Source: Gammaproteobacteria bacterium (GTDB lineage: Bacteria > Pseudomonadota > Gammaproteobacteria > Chromatiales > Chromatiaceae). From it: a stretch of DNA of 35,885 bases. Positions 7,261 through 15,553 of this stretch are shown here, piece by piece. The notes under the pieces were generated by a model, which was not told where the DNA came from, searched no databases, and saw nothing but the letters and a program-made list of their open reading frames with translations. The stretch spans positions 1 through 35,885 of the forward strand of contig JAGRGP010000049.1 in NCBI GenBank assembly GCA_020445415.1, given 5' to 3'. Position 1 is the stretch's first letter, and every line of letters starts with the position of its first letter. The position numbers and the translations under genes are program-made.

Positions 7261-8187
7261 GTGCCGCTTGCGTTTATCTCACACCCGGAGTGCCTGCTTC
7301 ACGATGTTGGCGCGGGCCACCCGGAACGTCCCGACAGGCTGAGCGCAATCCATGATCAGCTAATCAGTTCCGGCATGGAGGTGGCGTTGCAAATGCATGA
7401 TGCGCCGGTGGTCAAACGAGAGCATCTAGACAGAGTGCACGACCCAGACTATGTAACAGGAATCTTTGCTGAGGCACCTTTCGAGGGGATGCTTCGGCTG
7501 GATGGGGATACCTTCATGATGCCCAGAACCTTGGACGCTGCCCTGCGGGCTGCCGGTGCGGTAGTGTACGGGGTGGATCTGGTGATGAGTGGGCGCAACA
7601 GTGCAGCGTTTTGTGCGATACGACCTCCGGGGCACCATGCAGAGCGGCACCGGGCCATGGGTTTTTGCTATTTCAACAACATTGCGGTGGGCGCTGCTTA
7701 CGCGTTGGATGTTCACGGCCTTGATCGTGTGGCCGTGGTTGATTTTGATGTGCATCATGGGAACGGAACCGAAGATATCTTCGAACACGATCCTCGAGTG
7801 CTTTTTTGCTCCAGCTTTCAACATCCTTTCTATCCGTTCACCGGCCACGAATCGGAAGTAGATCATGTTGTAAATATCCCTTTGTCCGCGGGGACCGATG
7901 GTAAAGAATTCAGGGCACAGGCGACCCGGCACTGGCTTCCGGTATTGGAGGCGTTTCAGCCGCAGTTGGTAATGATATCCGCCGGTTTCGATGCCCATGT
8001 GGAGGATGAAATGGGACAGTTGCGGCTAACCGAGCGAGACTATGCTTGGATTACCCGAGAGCTGAAATTTATTGCTAATCGGTATGCCGATGGCCGGGTT
8101 GTTTCCGCACTTGAAGGCGGATATGCACTCAGCGCCCTGGGACGCAGCGTCGTTGCCCATTTGGACGCGCTTCTGGAAAATGGCTGA
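7261..8187 (+). CDS. Histone deacetylase-family (HDAC/AcuC-like) metal-dependent deacetylase
   Basis: A protein of about 308 residues of the class II HDAC-like arginase fold, which removes acyl groups from lysine or polyamine-type substrates using zinc. Landmarks are HPECLLHDVGAGHPERPDRL, the tandem catalytic histidines in RPPGHHAERHRAMGFCYFNN, the metal ligands in VVDFDVHHGNGTEDIF, FCSSFQHPFYPFTG, ISAGFDAHVED and the end EGGYALSALG. The true substrate cannot be told from sequence. I chose GTG at 7261 because GGAG lies 8 bases upstream and similarity begins there; an upstream GTG at 7225 is also open. It ends 8 bases before the radical SAM gene, with which it likely forms an operon. Confidence 0.92.
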   Translation: MPLAFISHPECLLHDVGAGHPERPDRLSAIHDQLISSGMEVALQMHDAPVVKREHLDRVHDPDYVTGIFAEAPFEGMLRLDGDTFMMPRTLDAALRAAGAVVYGVDLVMSGRNSAAFCAIRPPGHHAERHRAMGFCYFNNIAVGAAYALDVHGLDRVAVVDFDVHHGNGTEDIFEHDPRVLFCSSFQHPFYPFTGHESEVDHVVNIPLSAGTDGKEFRAQATRHWLPVLEAFQPQLVMISAGFDAHVEDEMGQLRLTERDYAWITRELKFIANRYADGRVVSALEGGYALSALGRSVVAHLDALLENG

Positions 8188-8195
8188 GTCATTCC

Positions 8196-9161
8196 TTGCA
8201 CGCTAGAAAACGGCTCTATTACCCGATTAGCCAGTACTTTCGGGAGCGGTTCGGAGAACGGGTATACAAGATCTCGGTTAGCGTGGCTGATCGTTGTCCG
8301 AATCGGCAGCCGAATAGTCGAAGGGCGCCCTGCATCTTTTGTGACGACTGGGGCTCGGCTGCCTACCACTTAGAGCGTAATCTCCCTCTGCAACAACAAA
8401 TCATTATCAACCGGGAGCGTATTGCCCAGCGCTATCGGACTGCTTGTTTTCTGGTTTATTTTCAGTCATACACCAACACCTTCGATTCCATCGCCCGGCT
8501 AAATGAGCGGTTTCGAACTGCGTTGTCTCAGGCCGGCGTGCGCGGGCTGGTGCTGGGGACCCGGCCCGATTGCCTTCCCAAGCGCATGATGCCGATACTG
8601 CGCGATGTTCATGAGCGACACTATCTGATGGTGGAGCTGGGGGTGCAAAGTTTTTTCGATCATCACCTGGATTACTTGCGGCGGGGACACGATAGTGCCT
8701 GCGTTAAGAATGCGATAGCGCAACTACACCAACAGGCAGGGGTTGACATCGGGGTACACCTGATCTTTGGTTTGCCAGGAGAATCCGATCAGGAAATTAT
8801 TAAAACAGCTAACATAATCAATAAGTTGCCAATATCCAACGTTAAGCTACACAACCTTCATGTGCTGGCAAATACACCACTCGCGATGTCCTATCTGGAA
8901 GGGGACTTCCAACCACTAGAATTGGATGAATACGGGCGCCGTGTAGTATTGTTTTTGCGCCATCTATCTCCCTTCATCGCGGTACAGCGCTTGGCGGCCG
9001 TCGCAAATCGCTGGGACGAATTGGTTGCCCCTTCGTGGACTCGGGAGAAGATGAGGCCCCGTCAACGTATCGAAGAGTTGATGGAAGTATGGGGGGCGCG
9101 TCAGGGTGACTGTTACGGTTATCCTCAACTTCCCAAGCCAAGGGATAGCCAGGGCCAATAG
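8196..9161 (+). CDS. TIGR01212-type (YhcC-like) radical SAM protein
   Basis: A 321-residue radical SAM protein of the YhcC type. It starts with the typical YYPISQYFRERFGERVYKISV block; the cluster cysteines are CPNR followed by CIFC, giving the long-spaced Cys pattern of this family. Further motifs are VYFQSYTNTF, GLVLGTRPDCLP, VELGVQSFFDHHLDYLRRGHD, GVHLIFGLPGE and VKLHNLHVLANTPLA. The function of YhcC is not established. The start is uncertain: TTG at 8196 is used because no ATG or GTG lies in frame between the deacetylase stop and the conserved region. Its 3' end overlaps the convergent dctM gene by 37 bases. Confidence 0.9.
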   Translation: MHARKRLYYPISQYFRERFGERVYKISVSVADRCPNRQPNSRRAPCIFCDDWGSAAYHLERNLPLQQQIIINRERIAQRYRTACFLVYFQSYTNTFDSIARLNERFRTALSQAGVRGLVLGTRPDCLPKRMMPILRDVHERHYLMVELGVQSFFDHHLDYLRRGHDSACVKNAIAQLHQQAGVDIGVHLIFGLPGESDQEIIKTANIINKLPISNVKLHNLHVLANTPLAMSYLEGDFQPLELDEYGRRVVLFLRHLSPFIAVQRLAAVANRWDELVAPSWTREKMRPRQRIEELMEVWGARQGDCYGYPQLPKPRDSQGQ

Positions 9162-10396
9162 GTGATGATCAGTACGGCCGCCAGCAGGATGACGAACCAG
9201 GGTAAGGTGGCTATGTAGAGCCGGGTGACCGGTTCCTTGAAACGGTAGCTGGCGATGAATAAATTCATACCAACGGGAGGGGTAAAGTAACCGATTTGCA
9301 TGTTTGCCAAAAAGATAATGCCCAAGTGCACCGGGTCGATTCCGTAACCGATGGCTACTGGCATCAGTAGCGGAACGATCAATACCAGCGCCGAGAAGAT
9401 GTCGAGCATGGTCCCCAGGACCAGCAGAAATAGGTTCAAGAGGATCAGGAAGGTGATGCGGTCATCCACTAATTCTCGTATCCATTGAAACAGCTGGGTT
9501 GGTATCCCCGCATCGATGAGGTAGTTGGTGGAGGCCAGCGACAACCCTAGGATGACCAAGATACCACCTACCAGAATCATTGATTCCCGCATCACGGCGG
9601 GTAACCGGGTGAATCCGATTTCCCGGTTGATTAGGACCTCCACGATAAGCACGTAGATGGCCGTCACGGCCGCCGCTTCGGAAACTGCGAAGTATCCGCT
9701 GTATACCCCGCCCAACACCACGAGTGGGAGGGGTATCTCCCATATTGATTCTCGCAGGGCGTGACGCAGCTTCTGCCAAGAAAAGGAGGCAAGAGGCTGC
9801 CCTCGGCTGGACCAAATGCTCCATCCCGTGAGTAGCGATAGCATTAACATCCCCGGTAGGATCCCGGCCAGAAACATGGCATCTACCGTAACGCCGTTGC
9901 TAATTCCAAGCTGTTGCGCGATTACTGCGTAAAGGATTAAGGGCAGTGCCGGGGCAAACAGCAATCCCAGGCTACCGGATGTGGTCACCAATCCGAGGCT
10001 GAAGTTTTCCTTGTATCCCGCTTGAGTGAGAGCCGGATAGAGTAGGGCGCCCATCGCGACAATGGTCACGCCTGAGGCTCCGGTAAACGCTGTGAATAAG
10101 GCGCAGGCTAGCAGCGAGATGACTGCCAGTCCCCCGGGAAGCCAGCCTAGGAGTGCCTGGGTCAGGCGTACCAGCCGTTGGGGAGCCTGGCTTTCGCTAA
10201 GCAAGTATCCGGCGAATGTGAAAAGCGGAATGGCCAGGAGGATTGGCATTTCCGCAATTCGGAAAAACTCGATAGCGACAACGGAGAGATCTATATCTGC
10301 TCCGTAAAAGCCCAGCATTGCACTGGCGGCAATCACGCTGAATAAAGGGGCGCCTAGCAGTGCAAGTAGGATGAGGAGTAAACCGGCAAGCATCAC
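9125..10396 (-). CDS. dctM: TRAP transporter large permease (DctM)
   Basis: A 423-residue, very hydrophobic integral membrane protein with about 11-12 spans, the large (DctM) subunit that carries solute across the inner membrane driven by an ion gradient. Family-like segments are AIPLFTFAGYLLSES near residue 55-70, GASGVTIVAMGALLYPALTQAGY, LLFAPALPLILYAVIAQQ, FLAGILPGMLML, the LLNLFLLVLGTMLDIFSALVLIVPLL segment and the C-terminal GYFTPPVGMNLFIASY. The ATG overlaps the dctQ stop by four bases, typical of this subunit pair. The 3' end overlaps the convergent radical SAM gene. Confidence 0.95.
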   Translation of the reverse strand: MMLAGLLLILLALLGAPLFSVIAASAMLGFYGADIDLSVVAIEFFRIAEMPILLAIPLFTFAGYLLSESQAPQRLVRLTQALLGWLPGGLAVISLLACALFTAFTGASGVTIVAMGALLYPALTQAGYKENFSLGLVTTSGSLGLLFAPALPLILYAVIAQQLGISNGVTVDAMFLAGILPGMLMLSLLTGWSIWSSRGQPLASFSWQKLRHALRESIWEIPLPLVVLGGVYSGYFAVSEAAAVTAIYVLIVEVLINREIGFTRLPAVMRESMILVGGILVILGLSLASTNYLIDAGIPTQLFQWIRELVDDRITFLILLNLFLLVLGTMLDIFSALVLIVPLLMPVAIGYGIDPVHLGIIFLANMQIGYFTPPVGMNLFIASYRFKEPVTRLYIATLPWFVILLAAVLIITYWPWLSLGLGS

Positions 10397-10881
10397 GATA
10401 TGGGTAGGTTTTGTCGGCCACTAATTACCGCGAGCAGAAAGCGGAGCGTCATTACCCCAAAACCGATCGGAAGAATGAGTTCGCACCACCAAGCAGGCAA
10501 TAAACCCGATAATAGGGCGCCATCTAGCCGTTCGAGATAGACGAAACGACCACTATGCCAGGTGAGCAGGCCGCAAACCGAGGCGGAAAATAGATCAGTA
10601 ATCCTTGCGGCTGCCCTCGTCAGGCTCGTTGGTAGAAAGCGGGACAAAATGTCGATGCGTACGTGGCTATCTTCCCGGGTGGCAACCATCGCGCCAAGCA
10701 GGGCGACCCAAAGTACCATGAGCCGCAGCGCGGGATCTCCCCAGATGATCCCACTCTGCCAGAGATTACGCATTACGATCTGGGTCACCGCCAGTATGAT
10801 CATCGACGTCAATAAGAAGGCAAGTAATCCGTCCTCAATAAGCCGGACGATATGCCTAAATCGCTTTACTGCATCGCTCAT
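10393..10881 (-). CDS. dctQ: TRAP transporter small permease (DctQ)
   Basis: A 162-residue membrane protein with four predicted spans, the small (DctQ) TRAP permease subunit. Typical features are a first span LLAFLLTSMIILAVTQIVMRN, then GIIWGDPALRLMVLWVALLGAMVATREDSHVRID, and paired C-terminal spans. The GDPALR...W..LLGA.....HVRID pattern is characteristic of DctQ. It overlaps dctP by four bases upstream and dctM by four bases downstream, so the three are almost certainly cotranslated. Confidence 0.93.
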   Translation of the reverse strand: MSDAVKRFRHIVRLIEDGLLAFLLTSMIILAVTQIVMRNLWQSGIIWGDPALRLMVLWVALLGAMVATREDSHVRIDILSRFLPTSLTRAAARITDLFSASVCGLLTWHSGRFVYLERLDGALLSGLLPAWWCELILPIGFGVMTLRFLLAVISGRQNLPIS

Positions 10882-11873
10882 CGATGTGATGTTCGGTATT
10901 CCCTTAGTAGCTTATCGATCTGTTCGCGAATCGCCGGAGAGGAAAACTCATCAGTGTTACCCTTTCCGCGGATAGCGCTCCCCACCTCAGCCAACCACTC
11001 GTCCAGTTCTTTTGCCGACGGTTTGAGAATCTGGATACCCTGATTTTCCAGCGCCTGGCGTGCGCTGCTGTTGTCTGAGCGCGTGGCATCGTTGATCTTC
11101 TTGATGGTCTCGCCCATTGTTGCAGACAATATCTTCCGATCGTTTGGTGAGAGGCTGTTTAGCGCAGATGCCTTGAATACCAAACTACCGTATAAGTAAA
11201 GGGCGGGCATATCGGTCAGGTATTTCACGCGAGTGTGCCACTGCAAGGCAATGGCGGCAGCTGGTGAGGTTCCAATTGTATCGATCAGTCCCGTTTGAAG
11301 TCCGGTTAGCACATCCGTCAACGGTAGGGGGATTGGCGTGACCCCCAGTGCCCGGAAGGCGCGTTCGCTAATACGGTCGCCCTCGGGCGTCCAGACCTTG
11401 TGGAATTGTAGCTGCCCAACTTGGGTAATCGCATATTGGCTCATCAGATACACGAATCCGCCTTCACTGAGCCCAAAACTGATAAATCCATTTTTTTCCA
11501 GGCTTTCTATCAGTGTGGAATCCATTCGTTGCCGGACATAGTCGACCTCATCAAGAGACTGAAACAAAAAGGGCAAACTGTAACTCTGTATATTGTCATC
11601 GAGCGCTGCTAAGCCGCCGGCCGTGAGCGCGCCTCCGTGCAGTTGCCCGGCGCGAATTTTGCGCATCACGCTACTATCGTTTCCCATTACCCCGCCAGGA
11701 TAGAAACGCAACTTGACCCTGCCTTGCGTGCGCGCGTCGATAGTCTGAGCGCCCTCGCGCATCAGTTTCATCCAGCTCGTGCCATCCGGCAGTAATGTGG
11801 CGATTTTGAGAGTTGCCGCCGGGGTATTCCCGCTCATCAAGGCAGCCAACAGAAAAAGGATTAAACGATTCAT
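10878..11873 (-). CDS. dctP: TRAP transporter substrate-binding protein, TatP-like DctP
   Basis: A 331-residue periplasmic solute-binding protein of the DctP family with a signal peptide (MNRLILFLLAALMSGNTPAA). Features include TLKIATLLPDGTSWMKLMREGA, GRVKLRFYPGGVMGND, the LPFLFQSLDEVDYVR block and PIPLPLTDVLTGLQTGLIDTIGTSP. Canonical DctP proteins have an Arg in a KIRVP-type segment that holds a ligand carboxylate; here the segment is KVWTPEGD (159-166), as I recall for TatP proteins such as Treponema Tp0957 that work with a TatT partner. The ligand is thus probably not a simple C4-dicarboxylate. I chose ATG at 11873, which gives a clean signal peptide; the frame also opens at 11930 but overlaps tatT. 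Confidence 0.9.
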   Translation of the reverse strand: MNRLILFLLAALMSGNTPAATLKIATLLPDGTSWMKLMREGAQTIDARTQGRVKLRFYPGGVMGNDSSVMRKIRAGQLHGGALTAGGLAALDDNIQSYSLPFLFQSLDEVDYVRQRMDSTLIESLEKNGFISFGLSEGGFVYLMSQYAITQVGQLQFHKVWTPEGDRISERAFRALGVTPIPLPLTDVLTGLQTGLIDTIGTSPAAAIALQWHTRVKYLTDMPALYLYGSLVFKASALNSLSPNDRKILSATMGETIKKINDATRSDNSSARQALENQGIQILKPSAKELDEWLAEVGSAIRGKGNTDEFSSPAIREQIDKLLREYRTSHR

Positions 11874-11883
11874 GGTCAAATCT

Positions 11884-12726
11884 CTAAAAAAAGCCATCCA
11901 TGAGCAGTGTTTTGGCCGATTGGCGGGCAAGGGTATTGCTTAAGGTGAGCCCGGGCTCCTTGGGATCCGCTGCCAGTACTTCATTCAATAGCCGATCATG
12001 GAGTGCTTTATCGAATATCAGACGGGCATAGTTTTTGGCAAATTCAACCTTAGCCATGAGATCGCGGCCGCCCGAGATTGCGATTGCCTGCTCGAAATGA
12101 TGTCTGCCAGATTCTGGTTTGCCGCCCAAGATTGGAGGTAGCTGGCTACGTATCACACCCAGGTAGAGATGGGCTCTACCCCGGTCGTAGTTAGGGTCAA
12201 TATCGATCACCCGCTGCAGCAGGTAGTCTACCTTGCCAAGCTCGGCCAAGGCATTCCAGTCACCTTGATTGGCGTGCACCCAGCCCGCCCAACTCGTACC
12301 ATAGGTATAGAGCGCCTTGAGTTGGGAAGGTCCAACCTGGTTAACCGCGGCGGTGAATTCTTCAAACGGCTGATTGCGGGTTGCGCAGACGGCAGGCGCG
12401 GGGCCACACAGGGCCCGTTGAGCATAATTCATGGATCGTTCGGCCAGCCGTTGGCTTCGCGCTTGGTCATTAACCAGAATACCGCCATACGAGCCGTACA
12501 AGCGGGCTCCCGCAATCAGCAGATCTTGGTTGTCCGGGTCATCGGCGATTAGCCCATCCAGCAACAGTAGGTACGCGGGCGCCCCCTCTCTGACGGTCTC
12601 GGGGTCATTCTGGTCCAGCATGGCGGAAGTTAGGCTCTCCGATAGGCGCTGGGTTGCCATTGAGGCACAACCCACAATCAGCACCGGGACACAAAGCCAT
12701 ACCAGCGCGCGCGTTGCCACTCCCAT
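11884..12726 (-). CDS. TatT-family TPR lipoprotein associated with TRAP transporter
   Basis: A 280-residue lipoprotein: signal peptide with lipobox VLIVGC (Cys20), then an all-helical TPR-like repeat protein with YLLLLDGLIADDPDNQDLLIAGARLYGSYG, QVIDIDPNYDRGRAHLYLGVIRSQLPPILGG and PESGRHHFEQAIAISG. This matches the TAtT family (Treponema Tp0956), periplasmic trimers proposed to hand a hydrophobic ligand to the TRAP binding protein. It lies 10 bases upstream of dctP and 12 bases downstream of a small membrane protein gene, supporting a dedicated transporter operon. The translation start at 12726 has no strong Shine-Dalgarno sequence, perhaps reflecting coupling. Confidence 0.88.
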   Translation of the reverse strand: MGVATRALVWLCVPVLIVGCASMATQRLSESLTSAMLDQNDPETVREGAPAYLLLLDGLIADDPDNQDLLIAGARLYGSYGGILVNDQARSQRLAERSMNYAQRALCGPAPAVCATRNQPFEEFTAAVNQVGPSQLKALYTYGTSWAGWVHANQGDWNALAELGKVDYLLQRVIDIDPNYDRGRAHLYLGVIRSQLPPILGGKPESGRHHFEQAIAISGGRDLMAKVEFAKNYARLIFDKALHDRLLNEVLAADPKEPGLTLSNTLARQSAKTLLMDGFF

Positions 12727-12738
12727 CGGTCGATTTGA

Positions 12739-13107
12739 TCAACGATGTTTCTTGTTGACGTGCTCCATGTGACTCACCCAGTTACGGATCATCGTTCCGA
12801 TACTGGCACCGCCTTGGCGCCGGCCGGGAAAGGTTCCGAAGCAACTCTCATCCTGGCGTCCTTCGGAAAAGCGGCTGGACCCGATATTGAGGAACACAAT
12901 AATGAGGAAGGCGTCCGCCAGTGCTGCGGCAACTACGATAGGAACATGAAAAATGACGTTAACCGACATCCAGTTAAGCAGCGGGCGTTGGTACTCAATT
13001 GCCACCCAGATCGTGGCAAACAGCAGTACTACGGCCAATAATGAAAACAAATCCGCTATCCACTCATGGCTGCGGGTGACACCCTTGATTTTCGCGCAAA
13101 CCGTCAT
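12739..13107 (-). CDS. Hypothetical small membrane protein heading the TRAP operon
   Basis: A 122-residue protein with two predicted membrane spans, about residues 16-38 (WIADLFSLLAVVLLFATIWV) and 48-74 (VIFHVPIVVAAALADAFLII), then a charged, glycine-rich tail. No known family is recognised. ATG at 13107 has a good GGAGAGGG four bases upstream, so the gene is likely real. It stands 12 bases before tatT and is therefore probably the first gene of the TRAP operon. A DctQ-like helper or an unrelated membrane protein are both possible. Confidence 0.65.
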   Translation of the reverse strand: MTVCAKIKGVTRSHEWIADLFSLLAVVLLFATIWVAIEYQRPLLNWMSVNVIFHVPIVVAAALADAFLIIVFLNIGSSRFSEGRQDESCFGTFPGRRQGGASIGTMIRNWVSHMEHVNKKHR

Positions 13108-13153
13108 TTCCCTCTCCTTACCCTAAGCGCACCCGGCCAGCACACAGGGGCGA

Positions 13154-13474
13154 TTAATCAGTTTTTCGGCCGCCTCCCATACAATCGGGTGTTCGAGGAA
13201 CGGCGCCCCCCTTTTTGAACCATTCTTCAGGTGTCATGGTATGTAGCGCCAGGGCATGAAGGCCGGTACCAAATTCTTCCCTCAAGAGTTGGTTGACCCG
13301 GCGATGGCGCCCGATCAATGTTTCTCCCCGAAACACCTCACTGACGACAACTACCTTGAAATGGGACTCGGAGCCCTCTGGTACATTGTGCAGATGGCTT
13401 TCGTTTACCACCTCCATATGCGCCGGCGTCAGGTTGTCCCTTATCTTAATCTCAATACGTTCGCGAGTGCTCAT
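13154..13474 (-). CDS. bolA: BolA family protein
   Basis: A 106-residue cytoplasmic protein of the BolA family, which partners with monothiol glutaredoxins in iron-sulfur cluster trafficking and influences cell shape in stress. The sequence is close to true BolA: ESHLHNVPEGSESHFKVVVVS, FRGETLIGRHRRVNQLL and HALALHTMTPEEW. The conserved His in the HALALHT strand, the usual cluster ligand, is present. I chose the start at 13474 (MSTRERIE), matching family length; the frame opens six codons earlier. The tail after EEW is longer than the core domain and ends in CMGGGRKTD. Confidence 0.93.
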   Translation of the reverse strand: MSTRERIEIKIRDNLTPAHMEVVNESHLHNVPEGSESHFKVVVVSEVFRGETLIGRHRRVNQLLREEFGTGLHALALHTMTPEEWFKKGGAVPRTPDCMGGGRKTD

Positions 13475-13619
13475 ATCGAATAGTTTAACCACGTTCCCGT
13501 CCGGACATCAAAGGATTGCGCAAAATCCGTACCTAGCGACCGTCCATCGTGTCGTAAAGGGCCTAACAACTCACGGCTGCCATCTTGTCGGCGATTTCCC
13601 GAGCAGGGTGCAAGGACCC

Positions 13620-14081
13620 TTAACCCGAGAGGAATTTCTCGGTGATGCGATATTGATTCTGAGATTCATTGTCGATGTCGCCGCTTGCGTCATCCATCAT
13701 CAAGCAATTTCGCGCCATCCGAGCCTGAATGGCGGCCTTCCATGCGGGATTACTCCCTTGGGCTAGAAGGCCTTCCGGAGTAAGCGCGGCCGCGCACGAA
13801 GCGGCGACGAAATGCTCCGCTTGAAGCTGCCAGTCAGCATCGTTTCCACAGGCGGTGAAGGTGCGGGTGGCAATCGATTTGGCAGACTGATACGCAAACT
13901 CCTGGGTGCGCGAGTCATTACCCGATTGTGACGCGGATACGAGAACTCTGGACAGTTCGCTGTCCCCTATCTTGGGTAACCTGATATTTGCCGCGAACTG
14001 CACTCCCAAAGACCGTTGTTGTTCCAGCGAAAGCGCCGTCAATGCTTGCCTCAGTTGTTGGTCATTGGTGATCGTTGACAT
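13620..14081 (-). CDS. Hypothetical protein (153 aa)
   Basis: A 153-residue soluble protein, no signal peptide or membrane span. It begins MSTITNDQQLRQALTALSLEQQR and has a helical, alanine- and glutamine-rich composition with four cysteines, including TACGNDADW and AASCAAALTPEG. ATG at 14081 has a strong GGAGG five bases upstream. No family is recognised. It sits 145 bases upstream of bolA on the same strand and downstream of a DksA-like gene. Codon use resembles the neighbours, so it is likely a conserved gene of the lineage with unknown function. Confidence 0.65.
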   Translation of the reverse strand: MSTITNDQQLRQALTALSLEQQRSLGVQFAANIRLPKIGDSELSRVLVSASQSGNDSRTQEFAYQSAKSIATRTFTACGNDADWQLQAEHFVAASCAAALTPEGLLAQGSNPAWKAAIQARMARNCLMMDDASGDIDNESQNQYRITEKFLSG

Positions 14082-14300
14082 GTTAGCCTCCTGACTTACC
14101 GTTCAGATGGGGTAACTCAGATCCTGTTCAGCCTTTCTGGCCAACCGGGAACGTAAGAATCCGGGTTGGAGATCCCGCTATCTGGGAGGTGGTTGCTTAG
14201 CGCTCACAAACCGATGCGCGGCGTGTATGCCTTCCGGATAGACGAGAACTTTTGTATAGACAGGGTTGCCGCCGGTGGCAATGACGAATCGCAATTACAT

Positions 14301-14639
14301 CTAACTATCCTGCTTCTCAGCGCAGTTGATGCAATGCTCGGCATAAGGGAGGATTTTAAGTCTGGCATCGGGAATTTCTTCCCCACACTCTTGGCACAAT
14401 CCATAGTCATCTGCATCGATGCGGGCCAGGGTACGGTTAATCTTGCTGAGCTCCAAGCGCCCCGCCTCCCCAAGCGCTCCCAGCACCTCCTCGTTTTCCC
14501 GTTCTGTGGCTTGCTCGGCGAAGTCCTGGGAGAGTGGTCCATCGGTGCGCTGCATTTTTTTGGAGATACGATGCATCCGCTGAACCAGATTGTCCCGCCG
14601 CTCCAGTAACTGCTGTTTTATCTCGTCGTGCTTGGTCAT
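14301..14639 (-). CDS. TraR/DksA-family C4 zinc-finger protein
   Basis: A 112-residue protein of the DksA/TraR family, which binds in the secondary channel of RNA polymerase. The N-terminal part (1-80) is a charged coiled coil; the loop at its tip reads QDFAEQATERENEEVL, in place of the D-x-x-D-x-A tip of E. coli DksA. The C4 zinc finger is CQEC...CINC (about residues 82-106). It is shorter than DksA (151 aa) and so is a short DksA-like paralogue. The ATG overlaps the TAA of the DUF1820 gene by one base (TAATG), implying translational coupling. Confidence 0.9.
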   Translation of the reverse strand: MTKHDEIKQQLLERRDNLVQRMHRISKKMQRTDGPLSQDFAEQATERENEEVLGALGEAGRLELSKINRTLARIDADDYGLCQECGEEIPDARLKILPYAEHCINCAEKQDS

Positions 14640-14980
14640 TAGGAATCGGCACCTTTACCCGGATTGTAGATCGAGTTCGGGAAGGGAGTCACATTGGTCC
14701 CCTGTTCCAGCTCCAGTATCTTGCTTTGTCCTCGTTTTTCAACTTCGTCGATACGGATAACAGCGTGCATCGGCACCAGGGTTCTGATCACACCCGAGAA
14801 TTCGTTTCTTAGTTTTTCCTCGCCGGGATCGATGACTACAGAGCTGGATTCGCCGAACACCAGCCCGTTGATTTCCACGAACCCATACACATCGGCCTGG
14901 CGAACGGTTTCCGCATAAAGCAAATAGACCCTTCCCTGATTGACGAAACTTATCCTGTAAATTCTCTTGGAGGCAGCCAT
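14639..14980 (-). CDS. DUF1820 family protein
   Basis: A 113-residue soluble protein of the DUF1820 family, found in gammaproteobacteria and of unknown function. Recognised segments are RIYRISFVNQGRVYLLYAE, GFVEINGLVFGE, VVIDPGEEKLRNEFSGV and the LVPMHAVIRIDEVEKRG block, followed by ILELEQGTNVTPFP. ATG at 14980 follows a TAGGAT ribosome-binding site. It is coupled by a one-base overlap to the DksA-like gene and is divergent from hisI 134 bases away. Confidence 0.88.
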   Translation of the reverse strand: MAASKRIYRISFVNQGRVYLLYAETVRQADVYGFVEINGLVFGESSSVVIDPGEEKLRNEFSGVIRTLVPMHAVIRIDEVEKRGQSKILELEQGTNVTPFPNSIYNPGKGADS

Positions 14981-15114
14981 ATCCTACCGGTTTCCGATGT
15001 GTAAGTGGCGGTGAACGGGAGTAATACAGTGGTTATTGTTATCAGAGTATATCACCAGTAGCCCGGTTAGGGTGGTATCATCCCAGAGAGTCGATTGGCG
15101 GCAATGGTAAAGGC

Positions 15115-15552
15115 ATGAAAGAGACAGAAAAACTGAAGAAAGGGCAAGGCCTGCCTTTAGCCCAGGTATTGGATGGGCTCCCCTATAACGGCGATGGGTT
15201 GATTCCCGCCATTTCTCAGCAGCACGATACGGGAGAGGTGCTGATGATGGCTTGGATGAACCGAGTGGCTTTGGAAGAAACGCTGGAGAAGGGACGGGTC
15301 TGTTATTGGTCCAGATCCAGGAAGCAGCTATGGCGTAAAGGCGAGTCCTCCGGCCAGGTTCAGTTGCTTAAGGAGATGCGATTCGACTGCGACGGTGACA
15401 CGATTCTGTTGAAAGTGGATCAAACCGGACCGGCCTGTCATACGGGTCGCCGCAGTTGCTTTTACAACCTGGTCCGTGGAAATCGGGTCGAGGTTGAGAC
15501 AGCCCCGTTGATTGACCCTGCTGAGCTGTATGGTAGTAAACCGGGAGGATAA
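15115..15552 (+). CDS. hisI: Phosphoribosyl-AMP cyclohydrolase
   Basis: A 145-residue monofunctional HisI that opens the purine ring of phosphoribosyl-AMP in histidine synthesis. Family features are PAISQQHDTGEVLMMAWMN, the signature CYWSRSRKQLWRKGESSG, FDCDGDTILLKVDQ and PACHTGRRSCFYN. The three zinc-binding cysteines (FDC, PAC, RSC) are all present. No HisE domain is fused. It sits away from other his genes, next to gloB, which starts two bases after its stop. ATG at 15115 matches family length. Confidence 0.96.
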   Translation: MKETEKLKKGQGLPLAQVLDGLPYNGDGLIPAISQQHDTGEVLMMAWMNRVALEETLEKGRVCYWSRSRKQLWRKGESSGQVQLLKEMRFDCDGDTILLKVDQTGPACHTGRRSCFYNLVRGNRVEVETAPLIDPAELYGSKPGG

Positions 15553-15553
15553 G

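Noticed and set aside
7426..7998. 190-residue open frame antisense to the deacetylase
   Set aside because: The plus strand encodes clear HDAC motifs over the same bases; the antisense frame shows no domain.
14265..14282. Hairpin downstream of the DksA-like gene as terminator
   Set aside because: Short 5-bp stem without a T-run; not strong enough to annotate.
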